Assembly: GCA_944470555.2 (NCBI GenBank)
Contig: OX104127.1
Coordinates: forward strand, 68,285,646-68,349,645
DNA: 64,000 nt
DNA from: Heterobilharzia americana
Lineage: Eukaryota; Platyhelminthes; Trematoda; Strigeidida; Schistosomatidae
Direction: 5' to 3'
Shown here: one piece after another, positions 21,971 through 34,940 of the stretch
Layout of the letters: each line of letters opens with the position of its first letter
Numbering within the stretch: the first letter of the stretch is position 1
Notes under the pieces: model-generated
Told to the model about the DNA's origin: nothing
Seen by the model: the letters and a program-made list of their open reading frames with translations, nothing else
Databases searched by the model: none
Program-made: the position numbers and the translations under genes

Positions 21971-22509
21971 ACTCTAAAATCAGTCACTTCCCATTAGATG
22001 ACCAAATTTATTATGATTAATTCATGATACGAAATCCCCTTCTCAATTCTCAGTGGAGGATAAGTTAACTATGACTCTGTTATTGTAAGGATGGAAGTTG
22101 TGAAGCTGATTAACTATCTCCACTTCTAGATAAAGGATATTCAGAGAACAGACTCACTGTCTGAATCTTTTGTTCTTACTATATCGCTTACTAGGCAACA
22201 GCAACACCGCCGATGCACCACATGATTCAGATGTATGTTGAATTATTATGCATGCAGTGTGACATATTTATACATGTATTCTTTACCTCAGTATTCTATC
22301 TAAATCACCAATACTACATTCTTAAACTAGGTGCTTTATGAGGAATCTGTCCACTTTAGGAAGTTTTGATCACATATCGAGAAAAGGCTAAAGAACTAAT
22401 GTAAACTAAGAATCATTATGTAACTATTAAAGAATTACTTTGAAAATTTTCAGTAATATGTGTTTAAACTTTTATAAAGGATTAAATCCATTACTTTCAA
22501 TAAATGTGC

Positions 22510-22890
22510 TGTTGATTTCAAGTTGGTATTCATCACAGACTGACATCACATGGACAGTCATTGGAAACTTGTGAGCACTAGATACCTATCTTGTCGAAGT
22601 ATCAGACTTCTCAGCAGTGCGCACCCATCATCTCGCAAGGGCTGGTAGCCAGGGTCATTAGGTTCCGCAGTCAGCACGCTACCGTTGAGCCAATAGGTTG
22701 TCATCCAACAGTTCACATTTGGGTGGGTTCGACTCCTAACGAAATCATGTGTTTGCAATGCTGAGAAGTCCCTTACGATGGCAAAACAGCTGTCCAATGC
22801 TCCTAGGTTTCTAATGGTTCTCCAACTGATGTCAGTCAGTGAAGAATACAAACTTGAAATTAATAAAATTCCAATAAACCTCGAAACTGA
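22510..22890. repeat. SINE family 2, inverted pair (decayed)
   Basis: A minus unit (22535-22630) and a plus unit (22740-22855) face each other with about 110 bp between. The plus unit has CTGAGAAGTCCCTTACGATGGCAAAACAGCTGTCCAATGC: the core G8 is A and G12 is C, so it is inactive. Same head-to-head arrangement as 10597-10930 but much older. Confidence 0.65.
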
Positions 22891-22894
22891 ATAA

Positions 22895-23300
22895 TTATCT
22901 TTTGTTCATCAGTGACTTACTTCGAGATGAGATCCCCGAAGTTTTTATGAGAAGTCGTGACCCGTGGGGTGAATTAAGTCGGACAACAGGATAGTTACTT
23001 AACGACGCCGTTGGACAAAGGTTGCACTATATCGCAAAATGACGGAATTAAGAAAATGGTGATCACTAGATTCCGAGCCAGTGACTCAGTGGTAACAAGC
23101 GGGTCGCTCGACCTGAAGGCCTTGGGCTCAATCCCTGCCCTGGTTAAGTCATGGGCATGCACTGTTGAGGAGTTCCATACTAGGACGAAATAGCCGTCCA
23201 GTCCTACCAGGTTTTCAGTCCTTCTGTAAATGATATGAGTCTATGATGAATACCAATCTAGAATCAGTATATGAATCCCATAAACCTCCAAATCCCAAAA
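22895..23300 (+). repeat. SINE family 2, full-length sense copy
   Basis: Shows the long form of the family: a 5' body (22910-23080), a tRNA-like part with A box (GTGACTCAGTGGTAACAAGC) and B-box relic, then TTGAGGAGTTCCATACTAGGACGAAATAGCCGTCCAG and the ATGAATACCAATCTAGAAT tail. The core C3 is T, so the ribozyme is probably inactive. Useful as a template for the family's full length, about 380 bp. Confidence 0.65.
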
Positions 23301-23982
23301 CATGGTAGTGGAATCATTGGATAGAATACAGTTTCTATACAGCACCATCATGAGCTAACATCGTTTTCTTCCTGTGACTTGACTAATCCAATATCCCAAG
23401 GCTTTTCATTACAACCTTGAAAAATTCAACATGAAATCAATTTTTTTTATACCCTTTTAGTTAATACAAAATTTATTGTCATCACGCTTACTTTCTATTG
23501 TTCCATTCTGTATATTCGTTCACTACACCAAATTGTCTTCTGTAAGCTGCTAAAACACACGAATCTGTAGTGACAGCACATACTAACATCTAGGACACTG
23601 TAGTTACTGTTAACCTCCTCTTATCTAATTAATCCTGCCTTATAATATACAGCTATGGGAGTTGGAGGAAAATTCGAAAACCACGATGTATCTATTAGCG
23701 TTTTTAATTGATAATAAAAGATCCACCGTCCAAAATACCAGTCAACCCTTGCAGTGATTTATGAATATTTATGTCATTGCATCATAGATGATATCTTCTT
23801 CGATTATAGGCTAGCACTTTGGAGACAGTACGTTTTAGGGAAAAACAATCAATATTTGAAGTTTTCACTACAGTTGAACAATGAAAAAACGCTGTTAAGT
23901 CTGCTGTTATTCAATACTGAATTAGATATACGCTTTCTAATTTCATGACGTTGTGTCAAGTGAATGATCTTTTTTTCTACAG
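23300..23982 (+). other. Intron 1, 3' part
   Basis: AT-rich. Ends in a good acceptor (TTTTTTTCTACAG) at 23982. Confidence 0.6.
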
Positions 23983-24119
23983 GTATACGATATGCTCAAT
24001 CACCAACTGGATCATTACGTTTCAGAAAGCCTGTTGAACCTAAGCCTGAACCGAAGAAAGTATTTATGGCTGATAAGCTACCTGCAACATGCCCCCAACC
24101 GAAAGATACCATGTTTCAG
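23983..24119 (+). CDS. AChE: Acetylcholinesterase exon 2
   Basis: Reads (G)IRYAQSPTGSLRFRKPVEP, then KLPATCPQPKDTMFQ, matching the conserved GIPFAEPPLG-RF-P region of cholinesterases. The Cys in ATCPQ is the first partner of the conserved disulfide with EDC in exon 3. The acceptor ACAG precedes 23983 and the donor CAG|GTGAGT follows 24119. The exon is 137 nt, restoring phase 0 after exon 1. Confidence 0.92.
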
Positions 24120-24480
24120 GTGAGTTATAGGGTAATTTTACCAGAAAAAATCGAATCCAAATATAAAGTGGTACAATTATCTGTGTTACAAGCACTCCTT
24201 TTGTGAGATCAGTCGAAGTATAGTTTAATTCATCATAAGTCGTATAGTCCTTTGAAATTGCAGAGAACAAGGTTTAGAATGTTCAGCTATTAACAAAGCT
24301 CATCTTAGTCAGTATTTCCAAAATCCTATAGTCTTCAAGTTTCAACTACAGACAATTAAGGAAGTGACATGATAGTCTTCTGTTGTCATAATATCTATCA
24401 TCGATCGGCATTTCTTCTATCTTCCAGCTTTGAGAAAAGCTTCCCACAACAAATCAGTGATGAATGGTTGATTGCTTTGA
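24120..24480 (+). other. Intron 2, 5' part
   Basis: Donor GTGAGT at 24120. No feature recognised. Confidence 0.55.
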
Positions 24481-24960
24481 AAGTGAATTAATTTGTGGTC
24501 CAATTTGACCGAGTTATCAATCTCTCCCTCCACCCAACTACGTTTTTAATACTGTTGTTTTGTCCCATCTTATTGTATAACTCTGTGCAATTGCGCGCAC
24601 ATCTGTAACAGAACTTTTCCCCAAACTACTTATTTGATCAGGATCTACTGATCTTGAATTAGTTCTGTTATTCTAATTAACCCTGGTCGACTACTCTCAC
24701 TTATGTATTTAACCTCACAATCGTTGCAAGGGATTTGATAAACTAAATTATTTTGCCTATTTGGTTCAATAGGATCTTTCAACCTACAAAACTTGTTTCT
24801 AAGCAAGTTTGTTGGTTTAAATATCACTGTAATCCCAGCCTTACTGTGAATTCTTCAACAAATTTAACCAATTTTTCAAAGAAAACATGTAAGAGCAAAG
24901 CATTCAATTCATATGACCCAAAACACTGCATAAATTTCAAACATAGTCTAAATGACTATA
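24480..24960 (-). pseudogene. Penelope-like element fragment (GIY-YIG region), antisense in intron 2
   Basis: Minus strand reads IFKPTNLLRNKFCRLKDPIEP, then NLVYQIPCNDCEVKYISESSRPGLIRITE. The GIY-YIG core is nearly canonical (YxIPCxDC, then YISESSR where YIGESSR is expected). A tail similar to 454-690 follows. Short and truncated at both ends. Confidence 0.75.
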
Positions 24961-27617
24961 GGTAAGCTGAAGGCTTTCAGTGAGTCCTTAAACAATGCCA
25001 ACTCATTGGTTGTAAGGTGTTTTTCAACTCACTCATTGCATTTTCTACTTTCAAGCAACTGTAACAAGTTTCTTTTATTTCTCATGAATAGATTTTCAAT
25101 ACACGTTTCAATCAACCCTTAATAATCTTATTATCAATAACTAATCATTTAGACAAATAATCGGATTGACTAAACTTGCCGTTCATTATAGAATTTAATG
25201 TCGTCAGTCTATCTTATTTGACCAACATAATGGTATAAAGTTATTCACCTTCAAGATAGGCTTGTTATTATGTCAGTAAATGATGAAGCGTCATCCTGTA
25301 TTTACATTACGTCTCTTCGTGGATTTGTATGTTGAAATTATCAAAATTTCTAGGCAAACTCTTACATATCATATGTATGTCTTATCATGACCACTGTATC
25401 AGGTTGAATTTCGTTGAAGCGATCAACAGTCATAACTATAGTTACTATTGTCATTTTCATTATTATAACAACAATTTATGTTGAAACAAAATAATTTTGG
25501 TAAAATATTGAATATTGTCTGTCAGTTGAAACTACTAATGATTTATGAATAGCAGTAATTAGTACTGGTCAGTTTTCAGGTGATTTCAGAAGTCTGCCTA
25601 TCTTGAACTGTACTGGTGAGTTATTTTCATTCAAACCTCAAAAGTAGAATGAGTTCTCGAAGGTCATCGGAGCATGCTAATGGTTTCAAGAATTGATAAG
25701 TAAACACTCACAGCATCCATTTTATAAGCAAAAGCCTTTTTATTCAGTACCGCATGTTCTCAAGCTAATGCATCCTTTCAGAAGAAGAGCTTAAAAAGGT
25801 TTAAACAAGCTCTGTGAGGCCCGAGAGTAACAAAGAACAGTTAGCCTGTAAACAGAGGTCGCGTGCAACAATTGTTGTTACTTTTCTAATTTTCCCGGTT
25901 AGTGATTAAAAGCTAACCACGTTTTAGTCGGGCATGATGCCAGGTAGATAGCATACTTATCTTTAAATTGTTTAGAATTCTAGGTGAAATACTTTTAAAA
26001 AAAAACGCTTCATATATTTTGCTGTACCAGGAAGTTCTGCCTTGCTTCTTTTGCTTCGCGGTAGGTAAATATCAATCATGTCCGTAGATCGGATATAATG
26101 CAGATGCTACATTTCGAAGATGGTTCAACTATTATTTCTGTAGACGATGAAGCTATTTGGTTCCATCCCAATGAAATAGAAGGGATTTTTTGTCAAAATG
26201 GATTGGATTATAAAAAATGACTCGCTTGGAAGCTACAGCTATTTGCACCACTGAAGTAACCAATCAAGGTTTCGGGAAAACCTGAAAATCTTGAAAGATA
26301 TGCAGTAATCCGCCGAGCTTTTGACCAGCTAGATGGAAGACTACATCTCATTGACTAGTGCAGAATACAAAACTTTAATGTAACTGAAAAATAATCTTTG
26401 CTTTTTTAATGAACTAAGAGCAAGATATGTCCAATAAATAGATAAAATCTGTAGGAAAATCAATGATATTAGGGCAAACTACGTAATGATTCAAGTGACC
26501 TACATTTTAGAGCTTTCATATCTTCACTCCCTGTCTGCGATACGGTTTTTCTGGACTGTAAAGATGTAACAACTTAATTCGTTCTGACAGCTGATATCTC
26601 ACTACTGCAATGATTGTGATAACATCGGTTGAATCCATGTCAAAATCGATACCCGCACTCTACCATTTGGTTTATAAATTAAAACTCTCGACTCGCTGTG
26701 AATGATGCATAAATATTCTGAGGTTGACGTCACTAAATATTTCAAAAAGCTAAAATACTGACCATCTGAAGTGTTTATATAGGAAAAGACCAAGACAAAA
26801 TAATTGTGATCTGATTTTCAGCTAACAAATGAGATAGGCTAAAGAAAATACGAAGGTTAGTAAGCAGCCAGTAAACTCTGAATGACTAACATTTCAGTTT
26901 TTCAATTCTATTACTCAAACCTTGGCGGAATTACTGGGTATTAATTATACATGGAAGTGTCTATCTTCACGAAGTATATGAAGGAACAGTGAAAGTATCA
27001 ACTCACTGGTAAGGCTGTGTGAAACGTGTAATGCATATGGTGAACTGTTATCGATTGGTGCTTTCTGATTAACGTGTTGCCGAAATATAGACTTAGCTAC
27101 TTATTCTCTGGGTATCGAGTTGTACGATCCAGTAAGAGAACAAGTGAACGCAGTGATGCAGTGCTTTTCCTTGAATCAGAGAGGACTTTATTTGTTGTCT
27201 GATAATGAACTGAGTACCTCCATGTATTAAATAACACTTACAGTCATTTGTTTTCAATAATAATGTTTCACTAGAAAAAACATTTTTGTATAAACACTGA
27301 AAAGTTAAGCATCAGTAACAATGGTAATATGTCTGACTCAAAGAGTAACCAATAAACTTCGTCACGGATAGTTTCAATTATCTGTCATAGTGTCTAGTTC
27401 TTTTCAAAAAAACTTCTGCTGACAATACAAAAGACGATTTACACAAATCAGATGGCACTACACTGTCTGTGATTAGACTGTATACCAGGATGATCACAGA
27501 TGTTGTTATCAGACAGTGAGCAATCTACTCCTGCCCATCATTTTACCATTCACTTAATAAACGTATTAATTTGGATGTAATGCTTGATATATCCTTATGT
27601 CTTTTTGTCTCGTTTAG
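24960..27617 (+). other. Intron 2, 3' part
   Basis: AT-rich, no coding or repeat family recognised. The acceptor is TCGTTTAG at 27617. Confidence 0.5.
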
Positions 27618-27749
<132 letters not shown>

Positions 27750-28690
27750 TGAGTCTAGCTGACTTCATATGACTCTTAATCTAATGAAAGTTATATGACT
27801 ATCATCTAAGTCTATCAGTTCATATTTAAAATATATTTTGAAAACTTTGTGCTAGAAAAAACTCAGACCCTATTCCAAGTCATGTGGCGTATCTCAGTTC
27901 TATAGGAACTGAAAAGCAACAGATAACTTATACTTTCACGATGTTCATTATCGTCAGAAATTACCCACTTTGACAAAGCTGAAGGAATTATAGTTATCAG
28001 TCATGACATTCTACTGGATAACAAACAATTCTTACTAGAAAGAGTAGGGTTTGCTAACTTAAGATTGTGACATATGTTCCCCAGCTTTTAAACTTGTATT
28101 CTCCATGTTATTTAAGGCGTCAAGTTGATTAAAACCCTTTGGTTTAGCCACTTTTTTTGAGGCAAAGGGGGTGGATTAGTTAAGCGACTGTACTTCTGAA
28201 CTGTAAATCTTACTTATATCAACTTTCTGCAATAAATACTACCACGTATAGAATTTAATATAACCGAACGAATAAAGTCATCACTATCATGTAAATAGTA
28301 ATTAGCTTAGCTGCATAAGGTCATTTCATCATAGGGAACATGCCTAAAGCAGTTGAAAATAGTCAGTTTTCGACAAGTTGACAAGTGTCCTTAAAAGTCA
28401 TTGGTATGACCAGTATACCAAGTGGGGTATTATTCCCTCTACTGAATTACAGTTAAACTTTCAACTTCGGCTGTATATTAGCTAAATCTTTTGAAAAGAA
28501 ACTTGTCAGCCATCAAATATCCATGGTACACATTAAACTTTACTAAATTCCAAACAAAATGTGGCCAGTAAGCTGTATTAGTACATTTGTGTTGTTTGCA
28601 CCAAACTCAGGTTGTTTTTCTCATTTTTGTTAACTAACAGGTTAGTTGAAAAGTATTTAAAACAGCTATACTTTGAAGCATCTATACTTC
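27750..28690 (+). other. Intron 3, 5' part
   Basis: AT-rich sequence. No feature recognised before the tRNA-like repeats at 28700. Confidence 0.5.
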
Positions 28691-28699
28691 ATCAATTTA

Positions 28700-29200
28700 A
28701 CTACCTGAGATATCCATGATCTGGGGGATATGCACTGATACTGAGTGATGATTGAAGGCGAAATGAAACCCTAAGCTGCAGTGCGACGAAAAACAATGAC
28801 CACCAGGTTACTACTAGCCCTCTGCTCTACCATCTCAGCCATGACATCCGGCTTCTAACCGAATCTTCGTTTCACTTCACAGCATCACCAGTTCATATAG
28901 CAGTCAGGCAAAACCATTGGTGATTGGAGTGAAATTAGGATTTGATCAGAAATCGTGTCTCGTAGCTTAATGGGTAGATCACCGGGCAGGTAACCCGGAA
29001 GTCTCTGGTTCTAACCGTATAGTGGTCTAAATTTCAATTTCGTGGTAAGTCATCACCCACTAACAATACAAGTCTGGAAGACCACAGTTATCGCAAATGG
29101 TCAAACTGATAATCAATGTGATGTTCCTCCTTGCTGATTCACGTTGGTTTGGATTGCAATGAAAAGTCCTGACTGGGCAACCGATGTGAATATGTTTATA
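28700..29200. repeat. tRNA-derived SINE-like sequences (third family), inverted pair
   Basis: On the minus strand at about 28800-28860 an A-box-like TGGCTGAGATGGTAGAGC is seen. On the plus strand at 28958-29025 a tRNA-like fold is seen: GTAGCTTAATGGGTAGA, anticodon-like stem CCGGG/CCCGG around a 7-base loop, and GGTTCTAACC. The loop lacks U33 and no acceptor stem closes, so it is not a working tRNA. A related piece (CTCCTTGCTGAT) recurs at 62500-62660. Confidence 0.4.
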
Positions 29201-29340
29201 TTTATCAACATACATGTGGGAGTATTTCTAATTTACCCATTTTATAAAATCTCTTCATTTTTCTTCTATTTAATTGTAGTATACTTGTATTTTGCATCAT
29301 TTCTTCTTTCTTTTTCTTATCAAACTTTCAAAATGATTAG

Positions 29341-29689
<349 letters not shown>

Positions 29690-29690
<1 letters not shown>

Positions 29691-29945
29691 AAGTAAGTAT
29701 TCATCATGAACTGATATCATTTAGAGAAGCATTGAAAACCTGGGTGTACTGAACACCTGATTCGTTCCAGTATGGGATTTCTGAGCTCTACACATCCATG
29801 AGTCCGCTAGAGATAACTTTGCCAAGTTCAAGTGAGAACTTGGAGCAAACTAAGACGAGTGTGAGGATAGGTTCTCAATAATACCAAAGTGACAGAAGTA
29901 GGAAATGTGGACCATTGAGCTTTCCATTGTGAATCACATGACTGG
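29690..29945 (-). repeat. SINE family 2 fragment in intron 4
   Basis: TATTCATCATGAACTGATATC, GAAAACCTGGGTGTACTGAACACC and TTCGTTCCAGTATGGGATT are the antisense 3' end with a decayed hammerhead. A short sense piece (GACAGAAGTAGGAAATGTGGACC) follows. It abuts the 3' break of the LINE at 29945. Confidence 0.5.
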
Positions 29946-32240
29946 CATGTAACATCATATAGCATATAGCTGTAGAATGAGGTGGATAAAGGTTTGTGGT
30001 ACTAAAACCGTGGTGTTGAAGCAGCTGCCTGGCAAATTACTTCTTGGTCGACGCTGTCCAAGGCCTTTTCAAAGTCGATGAAGTTGAGGTGAAGATCCAT
30101 TCGGCTGCCTTTCTATGCTCTCTTCTATAATGATGTGTAGCGTATATTTGCAAATTGATCCGCATATGATTTGTTCTTCCTGAATCCAGCCAGCCAGCTA
30201 GCCAGACATCCTGTTCCGGTTGTAATTTTGAGTCCAGAGCATTGTTTAGTCTCTCCAGTATGACGCGACTTGATATTTTGCTTGCTTTGGGTGGTCAGGA
30301 ACTGGAACAAGATTGCGCAATAGTTCTTGCAAAGACTTAGGTCGCCCTACTTTGGGAGTTCGACAAGGCAGCACTTCTTTCAATCAACTGGCAGGTACCT
30401 TCCCTACCTTCCAAACCTTCTGTAATAATGGTGTGAACATGTTCGCTATTGTCTCTTCATTTTTTTCAGTGCTTCCGGAGTAAGTCTATCTAGTCCTGCC
30501 GAGTCCACGGATTTCAGTGACTTTATGGCGTTGAAGACTTCTGCTTTTGTTGGACGGTTTGTGTTCACCGGTAGTTCTGCCATAGCTGGTGGCATTTCTG
30601 GACTAGTTGCAGGTGGTGGTGGTCGATTCAAGAGTTTTTTGAAGTGGTCAGCCCATCGTTTCCCTTGTTCCTCCTCTTTGGTAACTAGGTTGCTTTCATT
30701 ATCTCTCATTGGTTTCAACTATGTTAGTCTGCTGCCGGATAGCAATGTGGTTATTTGATATGTTATCACGTCTCTGTCTCTTTTACCAGCAGCCTGTTGT
30801 GCTTCACTTGCCAGTGTGTCGTAGAAGTGTCTTTTGTGTTTGCGCGCACTCTTCCTCACTTCCTTGACCAATGTAGTGTTTTATAGGTTGTATTCAGTTT
30901 TTCTCTTCATTGTTCATCCCTGTACTGCACTGGTTCGTCTTCTACTTCACCATCTTACTCCTCCTCTATCAGCTTCCATGTGTCCTTGGAGACCCATTCC
31001 TTGTCTTGCAGCTTCTTCTTCTTCATTCCTAACACGGTTATGAAGGTTTCCTGCCACATAGCTTTCAAAGAGTGTTCTTACAGTGTTCTTCCACACAGGT
31101 TTTTTCACAAATATTGCTCAATATCTCCCATTTTGTCCTGATGGCTAACTGACGTGAAAATGTTCTTTGTGGTTTCGTCCTTCAGTTCACTTTCTGTTCT
31201 GAGTGTTGAACTTGAAGTGTGGTCTATCACCAACTTGTTTGAAGGCTATCAACTCGATTTTGAAGGTCGCTTGCACTATATAGTCAGTAGTGTGAACCTA
31301 CATCTGCTCCCCCTCCTCATCTCATCTTGTGTCCAGTAGGCTGGCTGCATCTCCATCTCCACTTTCGCCACATTCACATGAAGTCTATGTGATTGATTCT
31401 CAGTGTAGTGTATCCTGGTGTCTGGTCAAATCAAATCCATATGGCTGCCTCATGAATATCCTTGTGTTTGTACACACCGCCTCACCTCCAATCACCAAAT
31501 CATTGAATGCTCAGAAGTCTGCAAACACTTCTCCATTCTCGTTCATCACCTCACGGTGTGCTTCTCAACCCATGATTGATTCTCTTCCTGTGTTGCCCAC
31601 TCCCAGTTCCACATTCATGTCACCCAACCCAACCCAATCCAACCCAACCCAACCCAATGGAATGAATTTTGATGTCGCCATCGCCACCTGGAGTGTGGTC
31701 TTGTCCACTGCTGATTGCAGTTGTCTGTAGAATTCCTCCTCCTTCTCTTCCTGATCTGCATTATTTGTGGGTGTGTAGTGTAGTATTGTATGGTTGTGAC
31801 TTTCCCTCCTTTCAAGTTGAATTCATCTTGCTGTCATGATCCTGCAGGAGGAGATTGGTTCCAACTACATGAAAGCCTTCGATTCTGTTGTAACATCATG
31901 ATAACCACTCTAAAACTCAGTGTGCTGTACTCGTGGTTGTCGTCTGGGTGACAATATCGGAGTAGATTATTGACTCCTCTCCAGTTTGCAGAGTCCACTT
32001 CCATTCTATTCCATCTGCACTCACAGATTCCCTGCCTGGCATTTCTATGCCATACCTTCTCATCTCTTTTGCAATCCGGGCAGCCTTGCTAGGTTCATGC
32101 ATAGTGCGGACATTACATGTCCCCTTGTTTACTTTCGCTTTAATCGGGAGAGGAGAAGGCACATTAGCCAATTGTCTTCCCGAAGGCTTTCACCAACCGG
32201 TGTTATTTCGTCTCTCTAATTCCAACGAGGAATAAGTTTA
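29945..32240 (-). mobile_element. LINE (second family), antisense in AChE intron 4, 3'-truncated
   Basis: The 5' end near 32240 is followed on the minus strand by the endonuclease start (KAKVNKGTCNVRTMHEPSKAARIAKEMRRYGIE). Next come a GGGTT-expanded stretch at 31613-31656, the HFKKLLNRPPPPA linker, VFNAIKSLKSVDSAGLDRLTPEALKK (30446-30718, the AGPDG equivalent), and the start of the RT fingers to about 30000. It ends inside the RT, so the 3' end is missing, which is unusual for a LINE and implies later deletion. Multiple frame changes. Confidence 0.75.
31613..31656 (+). repeat. ACCCA microsatellite inside LINE endonuclease
   Basis: Seven or so units of ACCCA/ACCCAAT, i.e. TGGGT on the LINE's coding strand. 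It sits just before the D-x-N catalytic segment, where the sister copy at 44760 has only AATGGGTGACATGAA. Confidence 0.8.
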
Positions 32241-33320
32241 TTTTTGTTTTCCATATTTTTTGTTCTTTGAAGTTTCTTTTAACGATTGGACTGGTATAGA
32301 AGACAGTATAATTTCTTAGACGTATCTCACGTAAAGTCAAAAGGGTCTGCCATGATTTGAAATCCAGGATTCACTTTTTAGTCGCCTGAATGAGAAATGT
32401 GCTTATAATGTCGTCTTTCAAAGTTAGACATAAACCAGAATTAAGTCAGATTGAGAAACGCCTACCAGATAATAGGTATTTCTTAGATATCATTCTAAAA
32501 TATTAAATGAACAACAAAAACTTAGAGAATTGGTGAAACGTAGAAACAAGATGAATTCTCATGAAATCTATTTCCAAAGGTGAAAGAAATGCATGGAAAA
32601 TGCACAAAAGGATTATAAGTGCCTTGTCTGAGACCTACTTATCAGCAAAGTAATTCAGTGCCAGTATGCTAGACAATGTATTCAGTTCGTTTATCATAGG
32701 TATGTAAGTGACTGACTGTTATGAGCCTAATTTTCGTTTACCAGTTTACGTGGAGATGTGAAAGCCGGTAAGAAGAAAAGATGTGGTACAACAATTATGC
32801 TTCATGGTTTTTTAAGATGTATTGAGGAATTCGATATCCACCAACCAGATTTTCTTTGCTAATGCCACAACGAGCCACTTGATGGACAGTGGACATAAAT
32901 GGATTTCTTGAGTGTCTTGACAGTAGTCAATACAGTGATGAATTTAAGCAAACTTTGGTTTACCGCAGGTATCGGCATTAACTGAATACAATTCAACCTA
33001 AATTTTCGGAAACGAGTTTGTATATTTCTTCTTTTCTAGCTTTAAGTTTCGAGTTGAAATTATTATTATTATTATTATTTCCATTGTTACACTGAATAAT
33101 TTTCATTTTCAATGATCAAAACTCTCCATATAACTATAGTAGTCTCTAATATAAGATTAAAACTTGAGCACTGTGGTAGATTAAGAACTCTGTTTTACTG
33201 TGTTTATTTGATGCATAACGCAATGAAAGAGGATACGTTTTCGTCTCTGCCAGTTATTCCAGAATAGTGACTATTCTGTCCGCCAAATGTTTGTCTGGTG
33301 TGACTTAAACTGAATACATA
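32240..33320 (+). other. Intron 4 sequence, no gene recognised
   Basis: AT-rich. An ATT microsatellite at about 33059-33080 is the only clear feature. Confidence 0.5.
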
Positions 33321-33490
33321 TATTATTATTATTATTATTATTATTATTTTGTCCCCTGGGTTCCTAGTGGAACATAGGGCTTCAGTAGCACGCCTCCATT
33401 CCACTCTCTTATCTGTAGTCTTTTCAACCTTGCTCCACGACTCCCCACAAGTTTTCATTTCTTTCTCACATGATCTCCTCCATGCCACTC
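33320..33490 (-). mobile_element. LINE (second family) 3' end with TAA-type tail
   Basis: The minus strand encodes the terminal SCEKEMKTCGESWSKVEKT, WRRATEALCSTRNPGD and then runs into about ten TAA/TTA trinucleotides (33320-33350). This short 5'-truncated copy shows the true 3' end and tail of the family. Confidence 0.75.
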
Positions 33491-34940
33491 TCGGACATGG
33501 GTGTACATCCCGTTATTTTATTTCCTGTTCTCTACTTTCAAAATCTGAACTCGTATTGGCTTTTGAGTATCTAACCTTAAGTGGATCAGATGATAATTTA
33601 TTGAAGTGAAGCCGATTCATCTTATTCTATAAACACTTTAGTTCATAAATTCAATCAAAAAAACCAAATATTACATCAGTCCTTTGCTACATCATCATTT
33701 GGTAACTGTAGCGAAATACCGCCCCTGATATTTCGTTATCCAAAAGACTTGATAGTAGTTTCTCACCCTCAACATCATATCTATTTAATTCACTAATAGG
33801 ATTCTTATTGCATCTGATTAAATCCCAATAAGAATCCAGTTTCTGTCACTATACATATTTTTATGGTTTAATCCATCTTGGATAATATGGTGTTTTATTG
33901 ACACGTGCATTTGACTTGTGGTTCATGTTCTGCCAGACATTCTGGAGAATAGCATCAAACGGGACTTGAATATCGAGAAGTATATTCTGATTGAAGGGTA
34001 ATATGAACTGGGGACTAAATGTTCAACAATTAAGAAGCACCTAGTTATGTTGTTTCTTCCATGAAAGCATTTAACTATCACTTCATTCCCAAAAGGTTTG
34101 TGCTAGTCTTCCATGTCCTGAATATAATGATCTAAATCCTGATAATCTTGGCAAATATTTCAATGTAACTGATAATTACACCATTTGTATCAAGCAAGGA
34201 GGAGTATATTCGCTTGGTAAAGTGATATTATTTTATCGCACAACCACTCGTCAACTGCATGTAGGGTGTAAGTATACTGGTTATTAGGTCGTAATATAAT
34301 TTAAAATTAAGAGGTGTACTTTGTAAATTATAAGGGCTGAAAGGAGGGTATCCAATCAATTCTCTGAACCTATTTCGAAGAATTTATGCTTGAAAGGAAG
34401 CAAGATTGCAAACAGTGCAATTGGCTGATAGACACAGGATCTAATGTTGATACCTCTGATACTTTCAAAATAGCAAACATGCAAACTGTCTAAAAAACTA
34501 CGCGTAGCAGAAGTGATTGCTATAAAATGAGTTCAACTTGACGTCTGGTTATGTAAGGATAGTGTACCCAATCTCTTACTTTTCTGGTGACTATAATTTG
34601 ATCTTGTTTCATTTCAATTGCATAATTTTTTATTTATCCCCTTTACTGTCAGTTGATATTCATAGCGTTTTTCTTAGAATGTATATATCGACCAGTAACT
34701 ACTATCTCCAGAATATACTGCTTATCAAGTGACTGGCTTGCATTCATTGAACTCTTCGTTTGCAGTAGAAGTTAGGAAATGAATAAGAACGACCTTCGTA
34801 AGAAGACTAAAAGCATGTGATTGATGGTCTTCATGAAATAAAAGTTGCTGAATCTCTAAGTAACCGTTGTCTTCAAGTGCAAGTAATCACTATACGGATA
34901 AAACATAGTTTTTCATTACCACTTACAATTCAACAACCTC
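33490..34940 (+). other. Intron 4 sequence, no gene recognised
   Basis: AT-rich, no repeat family or exon recognised. Chance hydrophobic frame at 34538-34732. Confidence 0.45.

Noticed and set aside
28958..29025. Possible functional tRNA gene
   Set aside because: No closing acceptor stem, U33 missing in the anticodon-like loop, and a non-canonical T loop. Treated as a SINE relic.
31613..31656. AACCC-type run resembling a telomeric repeat
   Set aside because: It is an ACCCA/ACCCAAT expansion inside a LINE, does not match the TTAGGG repeat known in schistosomes, and is only 44 bp.
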